A stretch of DNA of 64,000 nucleotides from Phaeobacter bryozoorum (GTDB taxonomy: Bacteria; Pseudomonadota; Alphaproteobacteria; Rhodobacterales; Rhodobacteraceae): assembly GCF_041893525.1 (NCBI RefSeq), contig NZ_CP169068.1; one strand, given 5' to 3'. Each line of letters starts with the position of its first letter. Position 1 is the stretch's first letter. Below the pieces are notes generated by a model. It saw only the letters and a program-made list of their open reading frames with translations, searched no databases and had not been told where the DNA came from. The position numbers and the translations under genes were made by a program. This document shows, piece by piece, positions 16,734 to 24,413 of this stretch.

Positions 16734-17624
16734 TTGGCGGATACTGCGCATGATCGCGACGCTGGCGCGACGCCAGGGACCGAAGAGACCGGCGAGATCT
16801 ATGACCGCCGGACTCTCACCTACGCCAATTCCTTTGACGACCGCTGGACGTCTTTTGCGATCCGCGCCATCGAATGGTGCACGGGCAAGCTGACGATCCT
16901 CAGGATGGTGCGCCGGTTCGAGCGCAGCAACGCCGAATACCGGGGCCAGAAATTCTGGCGCGGTGCCCTCAATGTCATGGGAATCGATCTGGAAACACCG
17001 CAGGAGCAAATCCTGCGCATCCCGCGAGAGGGGCCGGTGGTGGTGGTTGCAAATCACCCGCATGGGATGGTCGATGGGATGATCTTTGCGGATCTCATTG
17101 GCAGGGTGCGTCAGGATTATCGCATCCTGACCCGCTCCGTGCTGACCGGCCTGGACGAGGCGGCAACCTCTTTTATGATCCCGGTCCCGTTTCCCCATGA
17201 CCCCGAAGCACAAAGCAAGATGGTCGAAATGCGGGCCAAAACGATGGCACATCTGAAAGAGGGGGGCGTGGTCGCGCTGTTTCCCTCCGGTGTGGTGATG
17301 TCCTCGGACAGCTGGTTCGGCCCCGCAATCGAGCGGGAATGGAACGTGTTCACCGCCCAGCTCATTCGCCGCTCCGGCGCGCGTGTGGTGCCCATCTTTT
17401 TTCCGGGCAGCAATTCTCGCTGGTACCAGATTGCCAATCAGGTCTCGCCGATCCTGCGTCAGGGGTTGTTGCTGCATGAGATCGTGCGATCCTGCAACAA
17501 GCCGCAGAGCCCGGTTGTCGGAGAACCCCTTAGCGATGCGCAGATGGAAAAGCTGCAGAGCGATCCGCGCGGCTTTATGGCCTGGCTGCGCGAACATACG
17601 CTGTCGCTCGGTAAGCCGGGCTAG
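16734..17624 (+). CDS. Lysophospholipid/glycerol acyltransferase family protein (PlsC-like)
   Basis: This protein of about 296 residues carries the acyltransferase signature VVVVANHPHGMVDGMIFADLI (NHPxGxxDG, about residues 107-115). It also has VALFPSGVVMSSD, the second substrate-binding block, and VVPIFFPGSNSRWYQ. The spacing NHPxGxxDG is the form seen in OlsA- or hemolysin-associated acyltransferases, not the plain HX4D of PlsC. Substrates are probably acyl-ACP/CoA and a lyso-lipid at the inner membrane. The start is inferred: TTG 16734 follows AGGACAAGG at 16721-16729, while earlier in-frame starts lie inside ptsH. Confidence 0.82.
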   Translation: MADTAHDRDAGATPGTEETGEIYDRRTLTYANSFDDRWTSFAIRAIEWCTGKLTILRMVRRFERSNAEYRGQKFWRGALNVMGIDLETPQEQILRIPREGPVVVVANHPHGMVDGMIFADLIGRVRQDYRILTRSVLTGLDEAATSFMIPVPFPHDPEAQSKMVEMRAKTMAHLKEGGVVALFPSGVVMSSDSWFGPAIEREWNVFTAQLIRRSGARVVPIFFPGSNSRWYQIANQVSPILRQGLLLHEIVRSCNKPQSPVVGEPLSDAQMEKLQSDPRGFMAWLREHTLSLGKPG

Positions 17625-17681
17625 AGCCGCCGCGCGTCATCTTCTGGCTGGAAATATCCCGGGGGATGAGCAGGCTTCCCG

Positions 17682-17733
17682 GAAACCGTCTGGCAGACGG
17701 TTTCGCCTGCGAAGGGGGCAGCGCCCCCTTTCT
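17682..17733. repeat. REP-like double hairpin after the acyltransferase gene
   Basis: Two near-perfect inverted repeats lie side by side. The first has arms GAAACCGTCTG and CAGACGGTTTC around one base (17682-17704). The second has arms AAGGGGGC and GCCCCCTT around AGC (17712-17730), followed by T residues. The second could terminate the plus-strand operon. The whole block sits between the convergent acyltransferase and 3-hydroxybutyryl-CoA dehydrogenase genes and looks like a dispersed intergenic element; that it recurs in the genome is an assumption. Confidence 0.6.
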
Positions 17734-17744
17734 GAGATATCCGC

Positions 17745-18620
17745 CTATCGCGTCGGCACTGGGATCTCGCCCCGGTAATCATAGAACCCGCGTTGCGTTT
17801 TCCGGCCCAGCCAGCCTGCTTCGACATATTTCGTCAGCAGCGGGCAGGGGCGGTATTTGGTGTCCGCCAGACCATCATGCAGTACATTCATGATGGCAAG
17901 ACAGGTATCCAGACCGATGAAATCAGCCAGCTCCAATGGTCCCATCGGATGATTGGCGCCCAGCTTCATCGACTCATCAATGGATTTCACGGATCCCACG
18001 CCTTCATACAGGGTGTAGACCGCCTCATTGATCATCGGCATCAGGATCCGATTGACGATAAAGGCGGGGAAATCCTCCGCGCTTGCTGCGGTCTTGCCCA
18101 GTTTTTCCACCACCGCGTGACAGGCCGAGAAAGTGGCCTCATCTGTGGCGATGCCGCGGATCAGTTCGACCAGCTGCATGACCGGCACCGGGTTCATGAA
18201 GTGAAACCCCATGAAACGCTCCGGTCGGTCGGTCCGGCTGGCCAGTCGGGTGATCGAGATCGACGAGGTGTTGGAGGTGAGAATCGTGTGCGGCAGCAGA
18301 TGCGGCAGCAGATCCTCGAAAATGGCCTGCTTCACCGTTTCGCGTTCTGTCGCCGCTTCGATGACCAGATCAGTCTTGCCGACATCCGCCAGCGTTAACG
18401 TTGTCGAAATGCGCCCTAGTGCAGCGTCAACATCCGCCTGCTCAATCTTGCCCTTGCTGGCCTGCCGGGTCAGGTTCTTCTTCACCGCATTCACGGCACT
18501 GTCCAAGGCCTGTTGGCTTATGTCATTCAAAACAACATCATAGCCTGCCAGCGCCATCACATGTGCGATGCCATTGCCCATCTGGCCTGCACCAATCACG
18601 CCTATTTTCTGGATGTCCAT
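17745..18620 (-). CDS. 3-hydroxybutyryl-CoA dehydrogenase
   Basis: This NAD(P)-dependent enzyme interconverts 3-hydroxybutyryl-CoA and acetoacetyl-CoA. The 291-residue protein has an N-terminal Rossmann fold (KIGVIGAGQMGNGIAHVMALAGYDV), then ILTSNTSSISITRLAS and the catalytic His region RFMGFHFMNPVPVMQLVELI. The C-terminal helical domain has FPAFIVNRILMPMINEAVYTLYEGVGSVKSID and NHPMGPLELADFIGLDT. The length fits the stand-alone short form and not the FadB fusion. It is on the same strand as etfA-etfB, but a plus-strand gene separates them. It probably serves butyrate/PHB or beta-oxidation metabolism. Confidence 0.93.
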   Translation of the reverse strand: MDIQKIGVIGAGQMGNGIAHVMALAGYDVVLNDISQQALDSAVNAVKKNLTRQASKGKIEQADVDAALGRISTTLTLADVGKTDLVIEAATERETVKQAIFEDLLPHLLPHTILTSNTSSISITRLASRTDRPERFMGFHFMNPVPVMQLVELIRGIATDEATFSACHAVVEKLGKTAASAEDFPAFIVNRILMPMINEAVYTLYEGVGSVKSIDESMKLGANHPMGPLELADFIGLDTCLAIMNVLHDGLADTKYRPCPLLTKYVEAGWLGRKTQRGFYDYRGEIPVPTR

Positions 18621-18775
18621 CGCTCATGCCTCTTGGGAGTTTTCCGGCGGATCATACTGGCGGGTCCGTGGGCGGCACAAGGCCGATTGGCCGGGTTTTT
18701 AGGCAAAGTTGAGCATTAGCAATTCGTCAACGGATCTCGGATTAAGTGAGTCTCGGGTGAAATTTGGTGGGTATT

Positions 18776-19597
18776 ATGAGCTATGAACTCAAGAGCGCGA
18801 CAGCGCTTGCGGGCGAGCCTTGCAGCTATGCGGGCTCGAAATTATTGGTCCGCGGGCCGGCGCGTAATCTGACTGAACCATATTTGGCATTTATCGGCGG
18901 CACAGAGGTCTTTGGACGCTTTGTCGAACGTCCCTTCGTGGCCGAAGCAGAAACAATTCTACAGCGCCCCTGCGTAAACCTTGGCAGCGTGAATGCCGGG
19001 GTCGACAGCTTTTTGAGCGATCCGGATATTCTGGATATTGCCCGCAAGGCCGAAGCATCTCTTGTCCAGGTGCTGGGGGCACAGAATATCTCCAACGGCT
19101 ATTACAAGGTTCATCCCCGGCGCAATGACAGGTTCTTATGCGCTCATGAGCCGCTGCGGGATCTGTATCCGGAAATGGATTTCACGGAGTATCACTTTAA
19201 CAAGCACCTGCTGAGCGCGCTCCGATCTTGTTGCAGAACCCGTTACGAAACCGTTCGCGATCATCTGCAAGAGACCTGGGTTGACCGTATGGGAGAGCTG
19301 ATCGCGGCGCTTAATGGGGAGGTGACTTTGCTCTGGATCCATTACGACGTCGATCATCAGGCCCTGTTTGGACATGAGCCTGCGCTGGTTGACCGGCCGA
19401 TGGTGGATGCACTGCGTGCGCGTGTGCTCGGGGTTGTTGAGATCCCTGTCCATACCGCGCGGGATGCCGCAGACATTGACGGCATGTTCTACGGACAGCT
19501 TGACCTGCCGTCGGCCCAGCGAATGGTCGGCCCGAAGGAGCATGTTAGAATTGCGGCGCAGGTGGCGCAGTATCTGCAACCCCGCCTCAGAAACTGA
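18776..19597 (+). CDS. DUF6473-like protein, function unknown
   Basis: This 273-residue soluble protein contains GSKLLVRGPARNLTEPYLAFIGGTEVFGRFV, LQRPCVNLGSVNAGVDSFLSDPDILDIA and LLWIHYDVDHQALFGHEPALVDRPMVDALR. This pattern resembles the Rhodobacteraceae family I know as DUF6473, which looks SGNH/GDSL-hydrolase-like (a GGTEVFG start and a late D-H pair), but that enzymatic reading is tentative. ATG 18776 is chosen over the in-frame TTG 18764. It stands alone on plus between minus-strand catabolic genes and ends at a bidirectional terminator. Confidence 0.75.
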   Translation: MSYELKSATALAGEPCSYAGSKLLVRGPARNLTEPYLAFIGGTEVFGRFVERPFVAEAETILQRPCVNLGSVNAGVDSFLSDPDILDIARKAEASLVQVLGAQNISNGYYKVHPRRNDRFLCAHEPLRDLYPEMDFTEYHFNKHLLSALRSCCRTRYETVRDHLQETWVDRMGELIAALNGEVTLLWIHYDVDHQALFGHEPALVDRPMVDALRARVLGVVEIPVHTARDAADIDGMFYGQLDLPSAQRMVGPKEHVRIAAQVAQYLQPRLRN

Positions 19598-19623
19598 TCG
19601 CGACCCGAAAGGTTGTTGGAAAC

Positions 19624-19657
19624 AAAAAAAAGCCCGCGACAGATGTCGCGGGCTTTT
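19624..19657. terminator. Bidirectional terminator between the DUF6473-like gene and etfA
   Basis: Perfect ten-base arms AGCCCGCGAC (19631-19640) and GTCGCGGGCT (19645-19654) enclose AGAT. An A run lies on the left and TTTT on the right, so it can serve both convergent genes. Confidence 0.9.
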
Positions 19658-19677
19658 CACATGTTTACGCGATGCGC

Positions 19678-20604
19678 TTACAGTTTTTCGATCAGCTCGG
19701 GCACGGCCTGGAACAGGTCGGCCACCAGGCCGTAATCGGCAACCTGGAAGATCGGAGCCTCTTCATCCTTGTTGATCGCAACGATGATCTTGGAGTCCTT
19801 CATGCCTGCCAGGTGCTGAATTGCGCCGGAGATCCCAACCGCAACATAAAGCTCAGGCGCCACGACCTTGCCGGTTTGACCCACCTGCCAGTCGTTCGGT
19901 GCATAGCCCGAATCCACGGCCGCGCGGGAGGCGCCAACCGCCGCACCCAGCTTGTCGGCCAGGTTTTCGATCAGTTTGAAGTCCTCTTCGGACCCAACAC
20001 CACGACCACCGGACACAACAACACCGGCCGAGGTCAGCTCGGGGCGATCGCTGGCGGCGACTTTGTCCTCGACCCATTCGGACAGGCCGGGGTTTTCGGC
20101 AGCGGAAATGGTGTCAACGGAGGCGGAGCCGCCGTCACCAGCCGCGTCGAAGGTGGATGTCCGGAACGAGATCACCTTTTTGGCGTCGCGCGACTTTACG
20201 GTCTGAACCGCGTTGCCTGCGTAGATCGGACGCTCGAATGTGTCGCCATCGACAACACCGGATACGTCCGAAATGACCATCACGTCCAGCAGGGCTGCAA
20301 CGCGGGGCAAGACGTTCTTGGCGTCAGTGGTCGCAGGCGCCACGATGTGCTCATAGTCGGATGCCAGCGAGGCGATCAGCGCAGCAGTCGGTTCCGCCAG
20401 ACGGTGGCCGAGCGAGGCGTCTTCAGCAACCAGAACCTTCGACACGCCTGCAATCTTGGCGGCTTCTGCACCGGCTGCTGCCGCAGAGGCGCCAGCGGCC
20501 AGAACGGTCACGTCGCCCAGCTTGCTTGCCGCGGTCACGGCTTTTGCGGTTGCGTCCAGCGCCAGGGCGCCATCGGTCACTTCGGCAAGGAGAAGAACAG
20601 CCAT
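19678..20604 (-). CDS. etfA: Electron transfer flavoprotein, alpha subunit
   Basis: EtfA with EtfB carries electrons from acyl-CoA and related dehydrogenases to ETF-ubiquinone oxidoreductase. The 308-residue protein has the C-terminal FAD-binding domain with VVSGGRGVGSEEDFKLIENLADKLGAAVGASRAAVDSGYAPNDWQVGQTGK, ELYVAVGISGAIQHLAGM and INKDEEAPIFQVADYGLVAD. Its ATG overlaps the etfB stop by one base (TAATG), so the subunits are coupled. A likely electron donor is the acyl-CoA dehydrogenase at 6646-8331. Confidence 0.96.
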   Translation of the reverse strand: MAVLLLAEVTDGALALDATAKAVTAASKLGDVTVLAAGASAAAAGAEAAKIAGVSKVLVAEDASLGHRLAEPTAALIASLASDYEHIVAPATTDAKNVLPRVAALLDVMVISDVSGVVDGDTFERPIYAGNAVQTVKSRDAKKVISFRTSTFDAAGDGGSASVDTISAAENPGLSEWVEDKVAASDRPELTSAGVVVSGGRGVGSEEDFKLIENLADKLGAAVGASRAAVDSGYAPNDWQVGQTGKVVAPELYVAVGISGAIQHLAGMKDSKIIVAINKDEEAPIFQVADYGLVADLFQAVPELIEKL

Positions 20605-21362
20605 TACACAGCCCCCGCTTCTTTGAGTTTACCGACCAACTCATCCACGGAGCCCACGATGATGCCTGCGGCACGGGCTGCGGGTTCAGTGGTGGAGATG
20701 ATTTCCAGACGCGGGGAGACATCGACGCCGTAGTCGGCGGCGGTTTTCTCGTCCAGCGGCTTTTTCTTGGCCTTCATGATGTTCGGCAGCGAAGCGTAAC
20801 GCGGCTCGTTCAGGCGCAGGTCAACGGTGACGATGGCGGGCATCTTCACCTTGATGGTCTGCAGGCCGCCGTCCACTTCGCGGGTCACAACGGCGCTATC
20901 GCCATCGATGTCCAGCTCAGAGGCAAAGGTGCCCTGCGACCAGCCCAGAAGCGCCGACAGCATCTGACCGGTGGCATTCATGTCGTTGTCGATCGCCTGC
21001 TTGCCTGCCAGAACCAGGCCGGGCTGCTCTTCCTCGACCACTTTGGCGAGGATTTTGGCAACGGCCAGCGGCTCGATGTCGGTATGCACGTCATCTGCTG
21101 CAACAACCAGGATCGCGCGGTCGGCACCCATGGCGAGCGCGGTCCGCAGGGTTTCCTGCGCCTGCTTCACACCGATGGAGACAACGACGATCTCATCAGC
21201 TTTGCCGGCTTCCTTGAGGCGGATCGCCTCTTCGACGGCGATTTCGTCAAACGGGTTCATCGACATTTTGACGTTGGCGAGATCGACACCGCTGCCGTCC
21301 GCTTTGACGCGGACCTTCACGTTGTAGTCAATCACGCGCTTGACAGGCACAAGTACCTTCAT
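20604..21362 (-). CDS. etfB: Electron transfer flavoprotein, beta subunit
   Basis: EtfB holds AMP and forms the heterodimer with EtfA. The 252-residue protein begins MKVLVPVKRVIDYNVKVRVKADGSGVD and has VSIGVKQAQETLRTALAMGADRAILV, the AMP-binding region GKQAIDNDMNATGQMLSALLGW, and the recognition-loop region EPRYASLPNIMKAKKKPLD. ATG 21362 is preceded by AAGGAGA, so the slightly longer frame upstream is not used. It is the first gene of etfB-etfA. Confidence 0.96.
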   Translation of the reverse strand: MKVLVPVKRVIDYNVKVRVKADGSGVDLANVKMSMNPFDEIAVEEAIRLKEAGKADEIVVVSIGVKQAQETLRTALAMGADRAILVVAADDVHTDIEPLAVAKILAKVVEEEQPGLVLAGKQAIDNDMNATGQMLSALLGWSQGTFASELDIDGDSAVVTREVDGGLQTIKVKMPAIVTVDLRLNEPRYASLPNIMKAKKKPLDEKTAADYGVDVSPRLEIISTTEPAARAAGIIVGSVDELVGKLKEAGAV

Positions 21363-21672
21363 TTTGCGTTCTCTCCTTAACAAACGGTAAGCCGCCGGGG
21401 CGACTCTCCTCCATGCTCTCGCGATGTTGATAGCGGCTTAGATTGCGCCGCAACAGGGCAAAATCGTCACGTTACCGCCCTCCGACGTCGCGTCTGACGG
21501 TTTGCATTAGCAGTTTTGCAGGAATGTTTCGCCGATAATGCTGCACTGCCGCAGCGGCAGCTATACCGGTGCTTGATCTCGATGGGACAGGTTGCCGCAG
21601 CGCTATGCGATCACCGACCAGCTCTGCCACGCGCCGCTCGGCCGGGCGCGTGGGGTATTGTCATTGCGGCGC
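21363..21672. other. Non-coding gap between etfB and the adenosyltransferase gene
   Basis: Both flanking genes lie on the minus strand. The part next to etfB holds its AAGGAGA ribosome site and presumably its promoter, but no clear -35/-10 pair could be picked. No convincing gene, RNA or repeat is seen in the rest. Confidence 0.5.
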
Positions 21673-22245
21673 TTACCGATTGGCGCCGGGCACCCAGAGC
21701 ACATCGCGCGCGCCGTTGTCATTGGCAGCACGCGACGCAACAAAGAACCAGTCGGACAGCCGGTTGAGATATTTCACCGCTGCCGGATTGATGTCCTCCT
21801 GCGTGGCAAGCTCGGTTGCCAGACGTTCGGCGCGGCGCGCCACGGTACGACATACATGGAGATGTGCGGAGAGAGCTGCGCCGCCGGGCAGCACAAAGCT
21901 GCGCAGAGGCGCGAGATTGGCGTTCATGACATCAATTTCCGCCTCCAGACGCGCAACCTGTGCATCGGCAACACGCAGTGGCGGGTATTCGGCATTGGCA
22001 TCTTTGTCCATTTCAGGTCGGCAGAGGTCCGCGCCCAGGTCAAACAGGTCATTCTGAATACGCGCCAGCGCCGCGTCCATCTCACCATCGGCCTCCAGTC
22101 GCGCCACCCCGACAAAGGCATTCAGCTCGTCCGAGGTGCCATAGGCATTGACCCGCGCGGAATGTTTGGCAACGCGGTCTCCATTGCCAAGAGCGGTGTC
22201 GCCCTTGTCGCCGGTACGGGTGTAGATCTTGTTCAATACGACCAT
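21673..22245 (-). CDS. ATP:cob(I)alamin adenosyltransferase, PduO type
   Basis: This enzyme adenosylates cob(I)alamin to coenzyme B12, which is needed by mutases such as methylmalonyl- and ethylmalonyl-CoA mutase. The 190-residue protein opens KIYTRTGDKGDTALGNGDRVAKHSARVNAYGTSDELNAFVG, the ATP-binding signature of the PduO family. It also has LPGGAALSAHLHVCRTVARRAER, the cobalamin/subunit-interface helix. The ATG lies three bases after the upstream small membrane-protein gene. Coenzyme B12 supply fits the putative ethylmalonyl-CoA enzyme at 6646-8331. Confidence 0.92.
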   Translation of the reverse strand: MVVLNKIYTRTGDKGDTALGNGDRVAKHSARVNAYGTSDELNAFVGVARLEADGEMDAALARIQNDLFDLGADLCRPEMDKDANAEYPPLRVADAQVARLEAEIDVMNANLAPLRSFVLPGGAALSAHLHVCRTVARRAERLATELATQEDINPAAVKYLNRLSDWFFVASRAANDNGARDVLWVPGANR

Positions 22246-22248
22246 GAT

Positions 22249-22455
22249 TTACTGACCTCCCTGAGCGCGAAGATAGACATATCCGAGGATGAACACCACG
22301 GCGAGGAACTGAAACAGGATGCGCAGGCGCATCATCTTGTTGGCATTTCTGGCATTGAAGGCGCCGCCGGCGCCGAAGCCACCAATGCCGATTACCAGCA
22401 CGATGACGGTTGCGGCGATCGCAGCAATCGCCAGGATGTAGAGCGGATCGCCCAT
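22249..22455 (-). CDS. Small twin-transmembrane HIG1-like protein
   Basis: This 68-residue protein has two hydrophobic helices (about LYILAIAAIAATVIVLVIGIGGF and LRILFQFLAVVFILGYVYL) separated by AGGAFNARNANKMMRLR. The layout is that of HIG1-domain proteins, which associate with respiratory complexes in some systems. ATG 22455 (MGDPLYIL) is preferred; an earlier in-frame ATG at 22500 would add 15 residues. It precedes the adenosyltransferase gene by three bases on the same strand. Its role here is unknown. Confidence 0.72.
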   Translation of the reverse strand: MGDPLYILAIAAIAATVIVLVIGIGGFGAGGAFNARNANKMMRLRILFQFLAVVFILGYVYLRAQGGQ

Positions 22456-22522
22456 CTTCTCATATTCCTTGTTTCTTGCCGCGACAGCCGCCGCCTTCAT
22501 GGCAGGGCCCGCCGCGCATCAG

Positions 22523-23353
22523 CTATCTAAGCCGCGCGAGGATACGGTCAATCGCGCGCGTGGTCAGGATGCGTTTTAGCACACCTCCGATATGGGTCGG
22601 CACGGTGACATAGTAACGCGGACGTGGCCGTCGGCTCTCGCAGGCATGGATCAGTTTGGCCGTGACTGAGGATGCCGGGAGTTCGAACCTGTCTGGTCCA
22701 TTGCTTTCATAGAGCCGCTTCAGAAGGCTGGCCTCATAGCGGTCGCGCAGGGCGGAGTTCTCCCAATCGACGTATTTCTCGAAATGGGGAATGGCCTTTT
22801 CGCGGATCTTCGACGTCACAGGGCCGGGCTCGATCAGAATGACCTTGATGCCGCTGTCGCGCAGCTCAACCCGCATGGTATCGGTCAGCCCTTCGATGGC
22901 GTGTTTGGTCGCCACATAGGCGCCGCGCCAGGGGAAGCTCACAAAACCGAGGATCGACGAATTCTGAACGATCCGCCCGTGCCCCTGTGCGCGCATCACC
23001 GGGATGACGTTGCGGGTCAGCTCGTGCCAGCCAAAGACATTGCTTTCAAAGATGCTGCGCAGCCCTTCGGTCGAGACGTCCTCAACAGCGCCGGGCAGCC
23101 CGTGCGCACCATTGTTGAACAATACGTCCAGCGTGCCGCCGGTGCGCTCCAGCACCTCTGCCAGACCGCTGCGCAGGCTTTCTGCATCTGTGTAATCCAT
23201 CAGCGGGCTGACAAATCCCTGCGCGCGCAGCCTGTCGCAGTCGACCGGTTTGCGGCAGGAGGCGAACACGGTCCAGCCACGTTCGCGCATACCATGCGCA
23301 GCATCCAGACCGATCCCGGAGGAACAGCCTGTGATCAGGATCGTTTTCTGCAT
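22523..23353 (-). CDS. Short-chain dehydrogenase/reductase
   Basis: This 276-residue classical SDR has the NAD(P)-binding ILITGCSSGIGLDAAHGM, the VLFNNGAHG segment, a catalytic Ser in IVQNSSILGFVSF, and the YVATKHAIEG (Tyr-x3-Lys) pair. CRKP after the second strand suggests NADP preference. The C-terminus ends in basic, hydrophobic residues (THIGGVLKRILTTRAIDRILARLR), possibly a membrane-associated helix. The substrate is unknown; related proteins act on retinol- or steroid-like and lipid substrates. Confidence 0.88.
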   Translation of the reverse strand: MQKTILITGCSSGIGLDAAHGMRERGWTVFASCRKPVDCDRLRAQGFVSPLMDYTDAESLRSGLAEVLERTGGTLDVLFNNGAHGLPGAVEDVSTEGLRSIFESNVFGWHELTRNVIPVMRAQGHGRIVQNSSILGFVSFPWRGAYVATKHAIEGLTDTMRVELRDSGIKVILIEPGPVTSKIREKAIPHFEKYVDWENSALRDRYEASLLKRLYESNGPDRFELPASSVTAKLIHACESRRPRPRYYVTVPTHIGGVLKRILTTRAIDRILARLR

Positions 23354-23386
23354 AAAACCCCTCGCGCGGTCACCTGTACCGGCGCT

Positions 23387-24100
23387 TTATGGGCGTTTCT
23401 TGCTCACCAGGGAAGCCGCAATCCAGCCAACCTTGCCGTCTTTTACGGTGCGCAGGTGCAGCCAGCCGGTGCCAATGTCCTCAACAACCGTGACTTTCTC
23501 GCCGTTGCTGAGCCGATCCAGGATCGGGTAAACCGTGCCGGGGCCTGTCCGCATGTTGACGCGGGTTGCAGTGATGGTGCGGATGTCTTCTGCGGGTTCG
23601 GCCGGGTTCAATTCGGCGGCATCCGCTTCGAGCGCGGCCTGAATCAGGGGTTGCCCCGACAGCCCATCCGACAGCGAGGCCAGCTGCACCGTTGCCGTAT
23701 CGCCCGAACCCGGTATCCGCGCAGAGGCGGGCGCCGCAGCCTGGGCTACGGAAAATGCAGCGTCACTGTTGCTCAGCCCCTCACCAACGGCTGCGATCTG
23801 CGCCATCGCGACACGCGAACGCAGATTGGGGTCTGCGGAGGGGCGCGGCGATTTTGCGTTCATTGAGGTTGTAGCTGCGGTCTGTGGCACGCGCAGGGCC
23901 ACCTTGCTGACCAGCAATTCTGCGGTCACCGCGGTGCGGCGCGCTGCGGTGTCGCTGGTGTCGACATCACTGCCAAAAGCAGCCTTGGCGATGTCGATGG
24001 CAGCAGAGGGGCCTTTGGGCGGCTCAAAATCAGCGCCGCCACTGGCTTCGTAAAAACCCCAGCCCAAAAACAGAAATGATGCGATAACAAAGCGTGACAT
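23387..24100 (-). CDS. Exported protein with C-terminal bacterial SH3 domain
   Basis: This 237-residue protein has an N-terminal signal or anchor (MSRFVIASFLFLGWGFYEASGG) and a long Ala/Ser-rich, low-complexity middle. A C-terminal SH3b domain reads TRVNMRTGPGTVYPILDRLSNGEKVTVVEDIGTGWLHLRTVKDGKVGWIAASLV. SH3b domains bind peptidoglycan or act as protein-interaction modules in the envelope. ATG 24100 is used; a TTG two codons earlier is also possible. No partner gene is obvious, and it diverges from parC. Confidence 0.85.
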   Translation of the reverse strand: MSRFVIASFLFLGWGFYEASGGADFEPPKGPSAAIDIAKAAFGSDVDTSDTAARRTAVTAELLVSKVALRVPQTAATTSMNAKSPRPSADPNLRSRVAMAQIAAVGEGLSNSDAAFSVAQAAAPASARIPGSGDTATVQLASLSDGLSGQPLIQAALEADAAELNPAEPAEDIRTITATRVNMRTGPGTVYPILDRLSNGEKVTVVEDIGTGWLHLRTVKDGKVGWIAASLVSKKRP

Positions 24101-24413
24101 ATACAAATCCCCCCCAGGATCAGCCTGAAAACCTGTGCAAATTCATGATTATCGAGCATTCGCTCGGCTGCAGGTAATACGCACCCGCTGCACAGATTGT
24201 TCCTGCTTAACTTAGATCTTACAGCAGTTTTTCGAGTCGTAGTAGGGGAGAGGTGGCGACTTTCTCCCCCAAGCCAGCTTTGTCGGTCGTACGGGCGGTG
24301 GTCGGGCGACGGGCAGACCCTGCCGGTTGTGGTCGGGTCGATATATGGGGGTAACTCCGCATTTTCGCACGGCCCCGCTTTACCAAGACCGGAGGGGGCA
24401 GTATCACCAGAGC
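24101..24413. other. Non-coding gap upstream of parC
   Basis: This region separates the divergent SH3 gene and parC. The parC frame is open upstream of its ATG to about 24327. A weak promoter-like pair TTGTTC / TACAGC with 17-base spacing lies near 24197-24225 on plus, but it is not strong enough to call. No gene or RNA is seen. Confidence 0.4.
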
